Of a stretch of DNA of 64,000 nt, positions 24,169 through 31,892 are shown one piece after another. Under the pieces are notes generated by a model that was given only the letters and a program-made list of their open reading frames with translations, had not been told where the DNA came from and did no database searches. The first letter of the stretch is position 1. Every line of letters begins with the position of its first letter. Location: assembly GCF_900142475.1 (NCBI RefSeq), contig NZ_FRAY01000001.1:62001-126000 (forward strand), read 5' to 3'. Origin of the DNA: Fibrobacter sp. UWH4. Lineage in GTDB: Bacteria > Fibrobacterota > Fibrobacteria > Fibrobacterales > Fibrobacteraceae. Position numbers and translations under genes: made by a program.

Positions 24169-24224
24169 CCGGGCGGGTGGAGAACTTCACCACGATATCG
24201 TCGAAACCGAAGTCGTGGTAGATT

Positions 24225-24311
24225 TGACGCCTTTGGCGTCCGCGGCTGCGCCTCGGTCATGCCAAAATAGCGTAGCGCAAGCATTTTGTCGCGACACTCG
24301 GCTTGCACGCT
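24225..24311 (-). repeat. Double-palindrome element A3
   Basis: Insert in thrS copy A. First palindrome GACGCCTTTGGCGTC; CCTCGGTCATGCC; second palindrome pairing CAAAAT..GC with GC..ATTTTG; then GCGACACTCGGCTTGCACG. Confidence 0.8.
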
Positions 24312-24345
24312 TTCCTTCACGAGGGCGCAGAAGTCGGCCACTTCG

Positions 24346-24482
24346 TATGTTGGTCTTATGGGCGTTCCCGCACATTCTGTGCGGTCGGGCTATATTTTAG
24401 GGGCGGTTGTCTTCGCTTCGCTTGACACCCGCCTCCTAAAACGGCGCTGCAGTGCCGCCCCAAGGGGTCACTATCCCTAACG
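24346..24482. repeat. Large palindromic intergenic element (GGGCGTTCCCGC...GGGGTCACTATCC type)
   Basis: It starts GGGCGTTCCCGC at 24359 and ends AAGGGGTCACTATCCCTAAC. Inside are CCGCACA/TGTGCGG, a long inverted repeat TTTTAGGGGCGG/CCGCCTCCTAAAA, and GGCGCTGCAGTGCC. It separates thrS copy A from the restriction endonuclease gene. Confidence 0.6.
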
Positions 24483-24498
24483 AAAATGTGGTAGCAAA

Positions 24499-25488
24499 TT
24501 AAAACTGAGGAAGCCCCTCTATATAACATCTTAATTCATTGATAATTTTTGCAAAATTTTCAGACTTAGGAATTTTGACAATAGATGCTATATTTTTTTG
24601 AATGGCTTTCAATGATTTAGAATCAGTATGAGCTTTTAGAAAACGTCTCCAATTGTCTGCGGGAATTCCAAGTATATCTGTTTTTAAAGTTTCTTCTACA
24701 AATTGAGACATAATGCCAGTGCGTGCTAATCGGCCGAAATTTTTTCCACCATCACTACGAGGCTTGTAGTTCGTCTTATCTCGGGCGTTGAGCATGTAAG
24801 GCTTAATAGATTTGGGTGTGTCAACGCCCCGTTCATCTAGAGTCATTGGTTCTGGCGTGTTTCTTTCGAACAGCCAGTATCTTTTCATTGCTTCGGATGC
24901 TGCCTTTGCGGAATACACCCATGGATTTGTAAGGATTGGTTTCCCACAAACGGCATTACTGAGATACCATGGAATTATGCATAATAAATCACCAGCATCG
25001 CAAGCTTCAGATGCTGTTGCGTATCTAAAAGATGGTTCGCCCTCTTTTGAAAGAATAAACCAACTTTTTAATTCAATTCCTAATTTTGGATTTTCGTTGC
25101 CATTTTTTGCAACAAGTCTGACATCGGGGAATGATTCGTTTGAACGAATAAAATGATATTCTTCCCAATTTCCATCATCCCAAAGGGGCCTATGAGTGTT
25201 TAAGAAAAGAACTACTTTGTTTTCGATCATCGATCCGAGCAAGGTGTTTAAGCTAAACAAGTCTGTCGCAAGGATGCCTGAATAATCATTTTCAATAAAG
25301 CATTCTGATGGAAGTGAGGGGAAAACGACAGAACGAAGTCGTTCTATAAGAGTAAATCTGGGATCTTTCGTTGTTATAAAATAATCACTTTCTTTAAATT
25401 CAGGCAAAGTCGAACAATCTATGCTTTTGAACGGCGTCCCTTTTTCAGCTAATGTCAAAGAAATATTTTCATTATCGCGATTTGTCAT
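24499..25488 (-). CDS. Type II restriction endonuclease (PD-(D/E)XK)
   Basis: 329 residues. A PD-(D/E)XK core is visible: Pro121-Asp122 in SFPDVRLV and Glu139-Leu-Lys141 in LGIELKSWF. The following KEGEPSFRYATASEA...DLLCIIPWYLSNAVCG segment is conserved in a group of restriction enzymes next to beta-class methyltransferases. It starts within the stop of the methyltransferase gene (ATGA overlap), the usual order of methylase first, nuclease second. AT-rich compared with flanks. Recognition sequence cannot be read from the sequence. Confidence 0.85.
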   Translation of the reverse strand: MTNRDNENISLTLAEKGTPFKSIDCSTLPEFKESDYFITTKDPRFTLIERLRSVVFPSLPSECFIENDYSGILATDLFSLNTLLGSMIENKVVLFLNTHRPLWDDGNWEEYHFIRSNESFPDVRLVAKNGNENPKLGIELKSWFILSKEGEPSFRYATASEACDAGDLLCIIPWYLSNAVCGKPILTNPWVYSAKAASEAMKRYWLFERNTPEPMTLDERGVDTPKSIKPYMLNARDKTNYKPRSDGGKNFGRLARTGIMSQFVEETLKTDILGIPADNWRRFLKAHTDSKSLKAIQKNIASIVKIPKSENFAKIINELRCYIEGLPQF

Positions 25489-26489
25489 ACGGCCACACGC
25501 TCCAGTTCAAGTAACCTGTTGTATGCGTTAATATAGGTGCTCTTAGTTATTTCTGCAGAAAAACAGGACCTTCCAAGAGCTCGACAGCACCAGGCTGTGG
25601 TTGCTAGTCCGGCAAAAGGATCCCAAACTACATCACCTTCATCAGATGATGTCTGAATGATGTAATCGATGATTGAAATAGGTTTTTGATTGTAATGTAT
25701 TGCTTTGTGACTAGAGATGTCCTTCAGTCGTTCTTTGCTATGCAATGCAGGACAATTCCACACATTTGTATAACCATGAATGTGATTCCATTTCGCCCGC
25801 ATAGATTCCCACAGTTTTTCAGACATTTTTTTTCCGTCAATTGTAAAATAGGGCTTTCCAGAAGGATTTCCATATGCATTAGCGTAATCAGAAATCTTTT
25901 TCATTGCTTCTGCGGGCGGGAAATACCACATGTCGTCCGATGTGAAATATTTACGAGTGGCAGCATTTCTTACTCCGCAGGCAACGTTTGTTTTATTAAA
26001 TGGTAAACCAGATCGTTTCCATTCGCTCCTAAGCCAATCCTGCAATTCAAGAAAAGTTCCGTTTTCAGTTTCTATTGAGACTTTTCTTGTATACCTTACG
26101 CATATTTCTGTTACAACAGGAGCTTGTCTGATGGTTTTAGAATTCACATTGCCTGCTACATGACTGATACCTTTATTCCAGATAAAGGTCTGCTCATAAT
26201 TCCACCCATTAACCTCTAAATAGGGATGCATTCTGGCCCATCCAAGTTCTGTTCCCCAAAACCACAAAGTTGTATTTGGTTTTGCGTACTTAGACCATTC
26301 TGCAATATGAGGTGCATATGTCTCTGGCAGCAACTTTGTGTCTTTGGGATCTCCTGGGAAACCTCCTATTCCGTAGGGTCCGTCAACAAAAATAACCGTT
26401 GGAGCTGGCCAATATGCGTAGCAATCAAGAGAATTCTTGTTTTCTAGAACAATTTTGTGTGAACCCAATTCTTGGACAAAAGCTTTCAT
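25485..26489 (-). CDS. Type II DNA methyltransferase (beta class, N6-adenine or N4-cytosine)
   Basis: 334 residues. Motif IV appears near the N-terminus as FVDGPYGI (a DPPY variant with Gly for the first Pro) and motif I near residue 290 as DPFAGLATTAW, the beta-class order. WNKGISHVAGNVN and HYNQKPISIIDYII are consistent with the fold. It protects host DNA from the cognate nuclease encoded directly downstream. The region is AT-rich and is inserted between two broken copies of the thrS 3' end. Confidence 0.9.
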   Translation of the reverse strand: MKAFVQELGSHKIVLENKNSLDCYAYWPAPTVIFVDGPYGIGGFPGDPKDTKLLPETYAPHIAEWSKYAKPNTTLWFWGTELGWARMHPYLEVNGWNYEQTFIWNKGISHVAGNVNSKTIRQAPVVTEICVRYTRKVSIETENGTFLELQDWLRSEWKRSGLPFNKTNVACGVRNAATRKYFTSDDMWYFPPAEAMKKISDYANAYGNPSGKPYFTIDGKKMSEKLWESMRAKWNHIHGYTNVWNCPALHSKERLKDISSHKAIHYNQKPISIIDYIIQTSSDEGDVVWDPFAGLATTAWCCRALGRSCFSAEITKSTYINAYNRLLELERVAV

Positions 26490-26511
26490 AAGAAAAGTGC
26501 CTTTTTTTGGT

Positions 26512-26519
26512 AAAATATA
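26512..26519 (-). promoter_or_regulatory. TATATTTT -7 box of the restriction-modification operon
   Basis: It lies 22 bases before the methyltransferase ATG, inside an AT-rich upstream region that continues to about 26790 without any ORF. Confidence 0.45.
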
Positions 26520-26668
26520 AATTTTTTTTAGAAATCGATCGGCTTTGGATGAAATAACTAATCTAAATGAGTTCTATCTAGATAATTTTGAATCGAAAAT
26601 TTTTTTTCATTAAGAAGCATTCTTTTTCATCTATGCTTTTTTGTGCAAGGAAAATGTAATCATGTAAA

Positions 26669-26681
26669 GGGGGGGGGGGGG
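26669..26681. repeat. Homopolymer tract of 13 G
   Basis: A run of 13 G in AT-rich DNA about 180 bases upstream of the methyltransferase start. Such tracts are slippage prone. It is outside any ORF. Confidence 0.85.
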
Positions 26682-26788
26682 ACGAATGTTTGTCAAAATT
26701 CTAGAATCTACACATAAATCTCCTTTGTTCAGCGCTAGAATTAAATATATCTTTTTTTGGTGTCATAATGTGTCATTTGTTTTTTTGC

Positions 26789-26822
26789 AAAAAAAACGCA
26801 GGCTCAGACGAGTCTGCGTTTT
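26789..26822. terminator. Terminator hairpin, second copy of the AAAACGCAG cassette
   Basis: AAAACGCAG (26793-26801) pairs with CTGCGTTTT (26814-26822), A-run before and T-run after. It is placed just downstream of thrS copy B on the minus strand. A further palindrome ATGCCGGA/TCCGGCAT lies at about 26833-26854. Confidence 0.7.
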
Positions 26823-26868
26823 CTAAAAGGCGATGCCGGAACAAAGTCCGGCATGACATGTTTGGCGA

Positions 26869-27070
26869 CTAGCGCACAACCTTGCGATCTTCTGCGGTCA
26901 TTTCCAAGAACTGGGCGACAGTCATCTGACCCTTGGGGACTCCTACGGAGTCCTTCCCGCTCGCCTCGGTCATGCCGGTGTGCAAGCACCCCGTCGCGAC
27001 ACTCGGCTTAGGCGGTAATCGCCTTCCTTTCTCTTGTTGACTGCGATAACGCCTTCAGCCTGTTCCTTTT
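26869..27070 (-). pseudogene. thrS: Broken copy B of the thrS 3' end
   Basis: It encodes the extreme C-terminus of ThrS in two pieces: [21 protein letters not shown] with a TAG stop at 26869-26871, and [17 protein letters not shown]. Block B1 splits the two pieces and block B2 follows at once. Its residues agree with copy A, not with the intact gene beginning at 27212. Confidence 0.85.
26936..27018 (-). repeat. Double-palindrome element B1
   Basis: First palindrome GGACTCCTACGGAGTCC; CGCCTCGGTCATGCC; second palindrome GGTGTGCAAGCACC; then GTCGCGACACTCGGCTT. Confidence 0.8.
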
Positions 27071-27150
27071 GGACTCCTACGGAGTCCCAATCGCAGCGGC
27101 TCGGCAATGGGCAAATGCGTTTGCCCGCTGCTCTCGCCTTGGGCGGTTGT
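27071..27150 (-). repeat. Double-palindrome element B2
   Basis: First palindrome GGACTCCTACGGAGTCC; GCGGCTCGG; second palindrome GGGCAAATGCGTTTGCCC; a CTCTCGCCTTGGGCGG ending that differs from the others. Confidence 0.75.
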
Positions 27151-27155
27151 CGCCA

Positions 27156-27188
27156 ACAAAAAAACGTAGGCTCGAAGGAACCTACGTT
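27156..27188 (-). terminator. Terminator of thrS
   Basis: AACGTAGG (27163-27170) pairs with CCTACGTT (27181-27188), with additional CTC/GAA-side pairing. The A-run at 27157-27164 gives the T-run on the minus strand. Confidence 0.8.
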
Positions 27189-27211
27189 TGCAAATGACAT
27201 TCGGTTATTGA

Positions 27212-29149
27212 CTAACGGACGACTTTTCTGTCGTCTTCCGTCATCTTGAGGAAGTCAGCGACAGTCATAGAGCCCTTGTCGCCGTCCTTACGCTTACGCA
27301 CAGAGACAACTCCATCGGCAACTTCCTTCTCACCAACGATGAGGAGGTAAGGCACCTTCTGCAATTCGCACTGGCGGATCTTGTAGCCGAGTTTCTCGTT
27401 AGATTCGTCGACTTCCACGCGGACGCCGGCGTTCACAAGTTCCTTCTCGACCTGCTTCGCGTAGTCAACGAACTTCTCGGAAATCGGGAGCACGCGGGCC
27501 TGAACCGGAGCGAGCCACAGCGGGAAATCGCCCATGAATTCTTCGATAAGAATACCGAGGAAGCGTTCGATGGAACCCACGGCGGCGCGGTGCAACATCA
27601 CCGGAATGTGCTTCTGGTTGTCCTTGCCGACATACTCGGCACCCAGACGCTGCGGGAGGTTGAAGTCCACCTGGATAGTACCGCACTGCCAGTCACGACC
27701 GAGGCTGTCCTTCAGCGTGAATTCCAGCTTCGGGCCGTAGAAGGCACCTTCGCCTGGGTTCAGGATGTAGTCGAGGCCAGCGAGCTTCGTTGCTTCGGCG
27801 AGGGCGGCTTCAGCCTTGTCCCAGATTTCGTCGGAACCCACGCGCTTTTCCGGGCGGGTGGAGAACTTCACCACGATATCGTCGAAACCGAAGTCGTGGT
27901 AGATTTCCTTGACGAGGGCGCAGAAGTCGGCCACTTCGCTTGCAATCTGGTCTTCGGTACAGAAAATGTGGGCGTCGTCCTGCACAAAGCCGCGCACGCG
28001 CATCAGGCCGTGCATGGTACCGGCAGGTTCGTAACGGTGGCACTTACCGAATTCGGCAAGGCGCATCGGAAGGTCACGCCAGCTACGGAGCCCCGTGTTG
28101 AAAATCTGGATGTGGCAGGGGCAGTTCATCGGCTTCACGGCCATTTCCACGTCGCCAGCCAGCGTCTTGAACATGTTCTCGTTGTACTTGTCGGCGTGGC
28201 CGGACTTGATCCACAAAGTCTTGTTCACGATTTCCGGCGTGATCACTTCGAGGTAGCCGCGACGGTCAATCTTCCCGCGGATGTAGTCCTTGAGGGCGTT
28301 CACCATCTTGGTGCCCTTCGGGTGCCAGAACACCATGCCCGGAGAATGGTCTTCAATGTGGTAGAGGTCCATTTCCTTGCCGATCTTGCGGTGGTCGCGC
28401 TTTTCGGCCTCTTCCAGGAACTTCAGGTAAGTTTCGAGACCTTCCTTGTCGGCAAAGCAGGTGCCATAGACGCGGGTCAGCTGGTCGCTGTTCTGGTCGC
28501 CATGCCAGTAAGCACCAGACATGGAGAGCACCTTGAAATTCTTGAGCTTACCGGTACTCGGCACGTGGGGGCCGGCACAGAGGTCTTCAAAGTTCTTGCC
28601 CGGTTCGCCAGTCACGTAGAAGCTGAGCGTACCGTCGCTACCTTCGCGGGCGAGAGCGCGCTGCGCGTTGTCCGTCTTGTACTTGTCGCCCTCGGTGCGC
28701 TTCAGGCCATCGGCGGCGCTGACTTCGCAACGGGTAAACGGACGGTCTTCCTTGATGATTTCCTTCATGCGCTTTTCGATGCGCTCGAAATCCGACTGCT
28801 GGATCGGGGTCGGTGTCATCAAATCGTAGTAGAAACCCTTTTCGATAGCCGGACCGTAGGCGAGCTTGGTGCCCGGGAACAGGTCGCAGATGGCTTCGGC
28901 AAGCACGTGGCTGCAGCTGTGACGCAGGAGCATCAGAGCATCCGGGTCGTCGTTGCTCGGCGTGATAATCTTGATGGTGCCGCTCTCGGTGAGCGGGCGC
29001 GTGAGGTCGAGGACCTTATCGCCGAGTTTGACGCCAAGCGCCTTGCGTGCAAGACCTTCGGAAATGCCCTTCGCAATTTCGAGGCCGGTGGTGCCCGATG
29101 CTACGGAACGTACGGAGCCATCGGGGAAGGTGAGTTCGATTTGAGACAT
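27212..29149 (-). CDS. thrS: Threonyl-tRNA synthetase, intact copy
   Basis: 645 residues, normal length: N-terminal TGS domain (1-60), editing/SAD domain (LRHSCSHVLAEAICDLFPG), class II catalytic core with zinc ligands in MNCPCHIQIF, motif 2 region YEPAGTMHGLMRVRGF, and a C-terminal anticodon-binding domain ([17 protein letters not shown]). It charges tRNA-Thr. A TACATTTG box at 29215-29222 gives a leader of about 65 bases with a GGGCG/CGCCC hairpin; AAGGAT precedes the ATG. Two broken copies of its 3' third lie downstream. Confidence 0.98.
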   Translation of the reverse strand: MSQIELTFPDGSVRSVASGTTGLEIAKGISEGLARKALGVKLGDKVLDLTRPLTESGTIKIITPSNDDPDALMLLRHSCSHVLAEAICDLFPGTKLAYGPAIEKGFYYDLMTPTPIQQSDFERIEKRMKEIIKEDRPFTRCEVSAADGLKRTEGDKYKTDNAQRALAREGSDGTLSFYVTGEPGKNFEDLCAGPHVPSTGKLKNFKVLSMSGAYWHGDQNSDQLTRVYGTCFADKEGLETYLKFLEEAEKRDHRKIGKEMDLYHIEDHSPGMVFWHPKGTKMVNALKDYIRGKIDRRGYLEVITPEIVNKTLWIKSGHADKYNENMFKTLAGDVEMAVKPMNCPCHIQIFNTGLRSWRDLPMRLAEFGKCHRYEPAGTMHGLMRVRGFVQDDAHIFCTEDQIASEVADFCALVKEIYHDFGFDDIVVKFSTRPEKRVGSDEIWDKAEAALAEATKLAGLDYILNPGEGAFYGPKLEFTLKDSLGRDWQCGTIQVDFNLPQRLGAEYVGKDNQKHIPVMLHRAAVGSIERFLGILIEEFMGDFPLWLAPVQARVLPISEKFVDYAKQVEKELVNAGVRVEVDESNEKLGYKIRQCELQKVPYLLIVGEKEVADGVVSVRKRKDGDKGSMTVADFLKMTEDDRKVVR

Positions 29150-29214
29150 AAATAATCCTTTTTGTGGGCGGTTCTCGCCCGGTTCCCCAGAAATACGACA
29201 TCTGGCGGTGCGCG

Positions 29215-29222
29215 CAAATGTA
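29215..29222 (-). promoter_or_regulatory. TACATTTG -7 box of thrS
   Basis: Perfect TAnnTTTG match about 65 bases before the thrS ATG. No T-box element (UGGN-type terminator/antiterminator) was found in the leader. Confidence 0.4.
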
Positions 29223-29240
29223 GAATTTGATATAAGATGT

Positions 29241-29340
29241 GGCTAGTGGGAGGGGGAAGAATCCCCCTGATTGCAGCCCGCTACGCGGTCTTTCATCACC
29301 CCTTCGCCTAGGGGCTTAGCCCCTAAGACCCCGTAAAATT
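29241..29340. repeat. Palindrome-rich intergenic segment
   Basis: GGGGGAAGAATCCCCC and CCTAGGGGCTTAGCCCCTAAG are inverted repeats of the intergenic type seen elsewhere in the window. No gene. Confidence 0.5.
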
Positions 29341-29366
29341 GTATCTTGTGATGGAGGTCTGTAATT

Positions 29367-29864
29367 ATGAGGTTCCTTCTTTTGGCAGTCGCGCTATTGC
29401 TTCTTTCGACAAACTGTTTTGCGAAAGACTGGCCAATCAAGCATATTATGCATTGCTCATTAATGCGTAAAGGCGTGATAGCGGACGACAGCACTTGCAA
29501 CGAGTATTTTCATGAAAAAGATTCTATCGATGTTGTTCGAGATTCCCTCACGCAATATATCGCAAAGCACAGCGCCTTTGATAAAAAAGAGAGAAGGCTT
29601 ACGTTCAAGGACATTGACGCTCAAGAATTTTCACGAAGGAATAGACTGCATGGTGAAGCATTCTTCGGCTATGTGGCAAAACAGTTTTTCAGCACGCCAT
29701 CAACACTGATACCCAAAAAACACATCGAGAAAAAAGATTACTGGATTGTTCCCTGTTTGCTCTCCTGGATGGAAGAGGGGGCAATAAATGACGGAGAAAC
29801 CGCTTTCTGCATAAGCAAGGACGCAGTTTGGCCGTGCTATAGCGAATGGGAAAAGGAAAAATAG
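29367..29864 (+). CDS. Small secreted protein of unknown function
   Basis: 165 residues with a clear signal peptide (MRFLLLAVALLLLSTNCFAKD). The mature part is charged with five cysteines that could pair (CSLM, CNEYF, CLLSW, CISKD, CYSEW). No known domain recognised. GGAGG lies nine bases before the ATG. Stands alone between thrS and a divergent-looking lipoprotein gene. Confidence 0.7.
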   Translation: MRFLLLAVALLLLSTNCFAKDWPIKHIMHCSLMRKGVIADDSTCNEYFHEKDSIDVVRDSLTQYIAKHSAFDKKERRLTFKDIDAQEFSRRNRLHGEAFFGYVAKQFFSTPSTLIPKKHIEKKDYWIVPCLLSWMEEGAINDGETAFCISKDAVWPCYSEWEKEK

Positions 29865-29932
29865 TATTTGCCAAATACGCGCGAAGTGCGCCAAGATAAA
29901 ACGCCATTACAGAGCAAACTAAAGGTTTTTCA

Positions 29933-29940
29933 TATATTTG
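29933..29940 (+). promoter_or_regulatory. TATATTTG -7 box, leaderless geometry
   Basis: Perfect TAnnTTTG match ending four bases before the ATG at 29945, with no ribosome-binding site. Confidence 0.6.
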
Positions 29941-29944
29941 CGTT

Positions 29945-31234
29945 ATGTTGAATCATAAGAAAATTCTTTGCGACCTCACGTTTCTGCTCTCTATATTCTT
30001 TGTCGCAAGCGTTCTGCTCTCTTGCGAACAGAAACGTGATAATGTTTCTGTGGATTTTATTCCTGGAAAACCGCGACCTATGCAAGAATCTTTAGCGCTT
30101 GCAGATTCTATGGTCGTATATAATGCACAGGGCTTGGCCTACACAACGAATAGCTTGAAGGAAATCAAAAAATTTGCGAAGGCTGCGGTGCTTGATGAAG
30201 AAACTGTTGAATTTGAAAGAATTCTTAAAGATGATTTCTTAGATAAAGTGAATTTGTCTGTTAGCTTATTCCAAAAAGGAACGCTGATTGATTATTTGTT
30301 CTTCTATGAAAATCGTTCTTCTTGGGATACTTTATTTGAAGGAATTGTATATTCGTTGCAAGGCTACGGCAGAATGAAAAAACTAGATTCTGTTTATACG
30401 TTTTTCAAACATCGAAATGTTTCTACAGAGGGCAAAACGGCAGAATTCAATACACGACCGAATCTACCAGCATTGAAAGTGAATATATATGTTGATACAT
30501 TTGAATTAAAAGAAGGAAAATTTCTTAGTGATACGATGCCACCACGCGAATTTGAAACGGGACTTGTTAATAGTGTGAAAAGGCCTTGTCGTTGGCTTCT
30601 TGACAGAACTTTCAAACGATATTATAAAGAGGGCTTTAATCTTTCTGTTGATGCTACGATTACATTTGGCGATAGTGGCCGTGTTACGAATGTTTCAATG
30701 GATACTGATCATCCTGAGTATAAAGATTTTTTGGAAGAAGTCAAATCCATTCTATATTATGCATGGATGCCGCCAGAAGTGCGAACGCAGCTTGTTGTTC
30801 GTCAAACGCATCCTATATTTACCGAATACCTTCCTCCTGAATTGCGTTCTCGGCGTATTTTTGGCAAGATCGCTGCACAAGAAATTGTCAAGTCAGAAAA
30901 GGTCCATCTTTCGTTTTCTAGAGAATATTTCCAAGAATGTAATGGCGAGGAAAGTGAAAAAGATTCCGTTGAAATTATCGGCTATTCTGACGTCATCAAA
31001 GAACATTGCGATAAGATTCATTTTACGAAAGACTTGGCTACGGGTGGAATTAATTATTTGCGATGCGTAAAAGGGGTGACAAAAAGAGATCCGCTGTTCC
31101 CTAAAAAGCCTGTTAAACCAGCAAAATCATTTGAACTGTTTGATCGATATCATGCTATGTACGTCAAAGAAGACCTTTCTTTAAATCAAGTCGTAACCCT
31201 CAAAATTCCGGCCTGCTTTGTGGAAGAAAAATAA
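29945..31234 (+). CDS. Lipoprotein of unknown function
   Basis: 429 residues, lipobox LLSC (Cys27). The centre contains SVDATITFGDSGRVTNVSMDTDHPEYKDFLEEVKSILYYAWMP, which resembles TonB/AgmX C-terminal domains, where a central strand is followed by a helix and a W-x-P-type end. It is AT-rich. No partner genes nearby. A leaderless transcript is suggested by the box four bases upstream. Function not assigned. Confidence 0.75.
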   Translation: MLNHKKILCDLTFLLSIFFVASVLLSCEQKRDNVSVDFIPGKPRPMQESLALADSMVVYNAQGLAYTTNSLKEIKKFAKAAVLDEETVEFERILKDDFLDKVNLSVSLFQKGTLIDYLFFYENRSSWDTLFEGIVYSLQGYGRMKKLDSVYTFFKHRNVSTEGKTAEFNTRPNLPALKVNIYVDTFELKEGKFLSDTMPPREFETGLVNSVKRPCRWLLDRTFKRYYKEGFNLSVDATITFGDSGRVTNVSMDTDHPEYKDFLEEVKSILYYAWMPPEVRTQLVVRQTHPIFTEYLPPELRSRRIFGKIAAQEIVKSEKVHLSFSREYFQECNGEESEKDSVEIIGYSDVIKEHCDKIHFTKDLATGGINYLRCVKGVTKRDPLFPKKPVKPAKSFELFDRYHAMYVKEDLSLNQVVTLKIPACFVEEK

Positions 31235-31271
31235 AGTTCAAAAGCCCTGCTTATTTATTAAATTTTGAAAT

Positions 31272-31796
31272 ATGAAAACCTTATCGCTATCCATCGCTCT
31301 TTTATTTTCCGTATTCTTCGTCGCATGCTCTACGCCGACAGTTTCTAGCGATGATTCCGATGAAATTGAACGGATATCTTCCGATAGCGAAAAAACGACT
31401 TCTTCCTCTAGTGTTGCAACGAAATCAATTTACGAAGCGGTGGAAGAATCCGGTTTGTACACGACCAAGGATTCCGTGGCGGTATACCTTTGCAAGTTTG
31501 ATAAATTACCGAGCAACTATGTCGGCAAGAACGAAGGAAAGTCTTTGTACGAATCTAAAACAGGGAAAACTTTTGAAAAATGGAATTTCAATCCGTGGAC
31601 GACGCTTGGTGTGATGATTGGTGGCGATGTCTTTGATAATCGCGAAGGTCTGTTGCCGAGCGGAAATTACCATGAAGCGGACGTCGATTACTCCGCCAAG
31701 AATCGCGGAACGAAACGCCTGATTTACCAATCAGATTGCGTTATCTACTATACTGCAGATCACTACGAAACTTTTAGCAAGTTGGATGTTCACTAA
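31272..31796 (+). CDS. Barnase-like secreted ribonuclease lipoprotein
   Basis: 174 residues: lipobox FVAC (Cys19), Ser-rich linker (38-50), then a guanyl-specific RNase N1/T1-type domain. Barnase landmarks align: KLPSNYVGKNEG, IGGDVFDNREGLLP, YHEADVDY with general base Glu135, RGTKRLIYQSD with Arg149, and TADHYETF with catalytic His164. All catalytic residues are present, so it should be an active extracellular RNase, tethered to the membrane. No barstar-like inhibitor gene was found nearby, as expected if the enzyme never acts in the cytoplasm. A TAAATTTTG box ends four bases before the ATG. Confidence 0.92.
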   Translation: MKTLSLSIALLFSVFFVACSTPTVSSDDSDEIERISSDSEKTTSSSSVATKSIYEAVEESGLYTTKDSVAVYLCKFDKLPSNYVGKNEGKSLYESKTGKTFEKWNFNPWTTLGVMIGGDVFDNREGLLPSGNYHEADVDYSAKNRGTKRLIYQSDCVIYYTADHYETFSKLDVH

Positions 31797-31892
31797 CTAC
31801 ACTACGTCCACAAGCAGGTAATCCTTGTAGATTTCCTTGACGCGTTCCACGAGTTCCCTGCCGATGCTTTTGCCCTGGTATTCGATGCTCAT
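31797..31892 (-). pseudogene. GNAT acetyltransferase remnant
   Basis: 31 codons reading MSIEYQGKSIGRELVERVKE and ending LLVDVV. This looks like motif A of GNAT enzymes (YQGKGIGRxLVxR, the acetyl-CoA pyrophosphate loop, with Ser replacing Gly) followed by the next strand, and then stops. The rest of the enzyme is missing on both sides. The ATG directly abuts the stop of the upstream membrane protein gene. Confidence 0.5.

Larger units (their letters stand above)
23371..24345 (-). pseudogene. thrS: Broken copy A of the thrS 3' end
   Basis: Equivalent to intact thrS from about residue 404 to the end (27212-27938), roughly 728 bases of homology interrupted by three extra blocks of about 80 bases (23888-23966, 24088-24168, 24225-24311). 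The blocks change the reading frame, so no functional synthetase can be made. The protein-level tail ([37 protein letters not shown] read in pieces) differs from the intact gene but agrees with copy B at 26869, so A and B derive from another allele. Confidence 0.9.

Noticed and set aside
23871-24341. 156-codon ORF on the minus strand taken as a gene
   Set aside because: It strings together pieces of thrS copy A in different frames joined by the palindromic inserts, so it is a chance open frame in a pseudogene.
27590-29155. 521-codon ORF opposite thrS
   Set aside because: Antisense shadow of thrS with no domain signature or ribosome-binding site.
29150-29222. T-box riboswitch in the thrS leader
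   Set aside because: The leader is only about 65 bases and has no T-box sequence, specifier loop or terminator/antiterminator pair.
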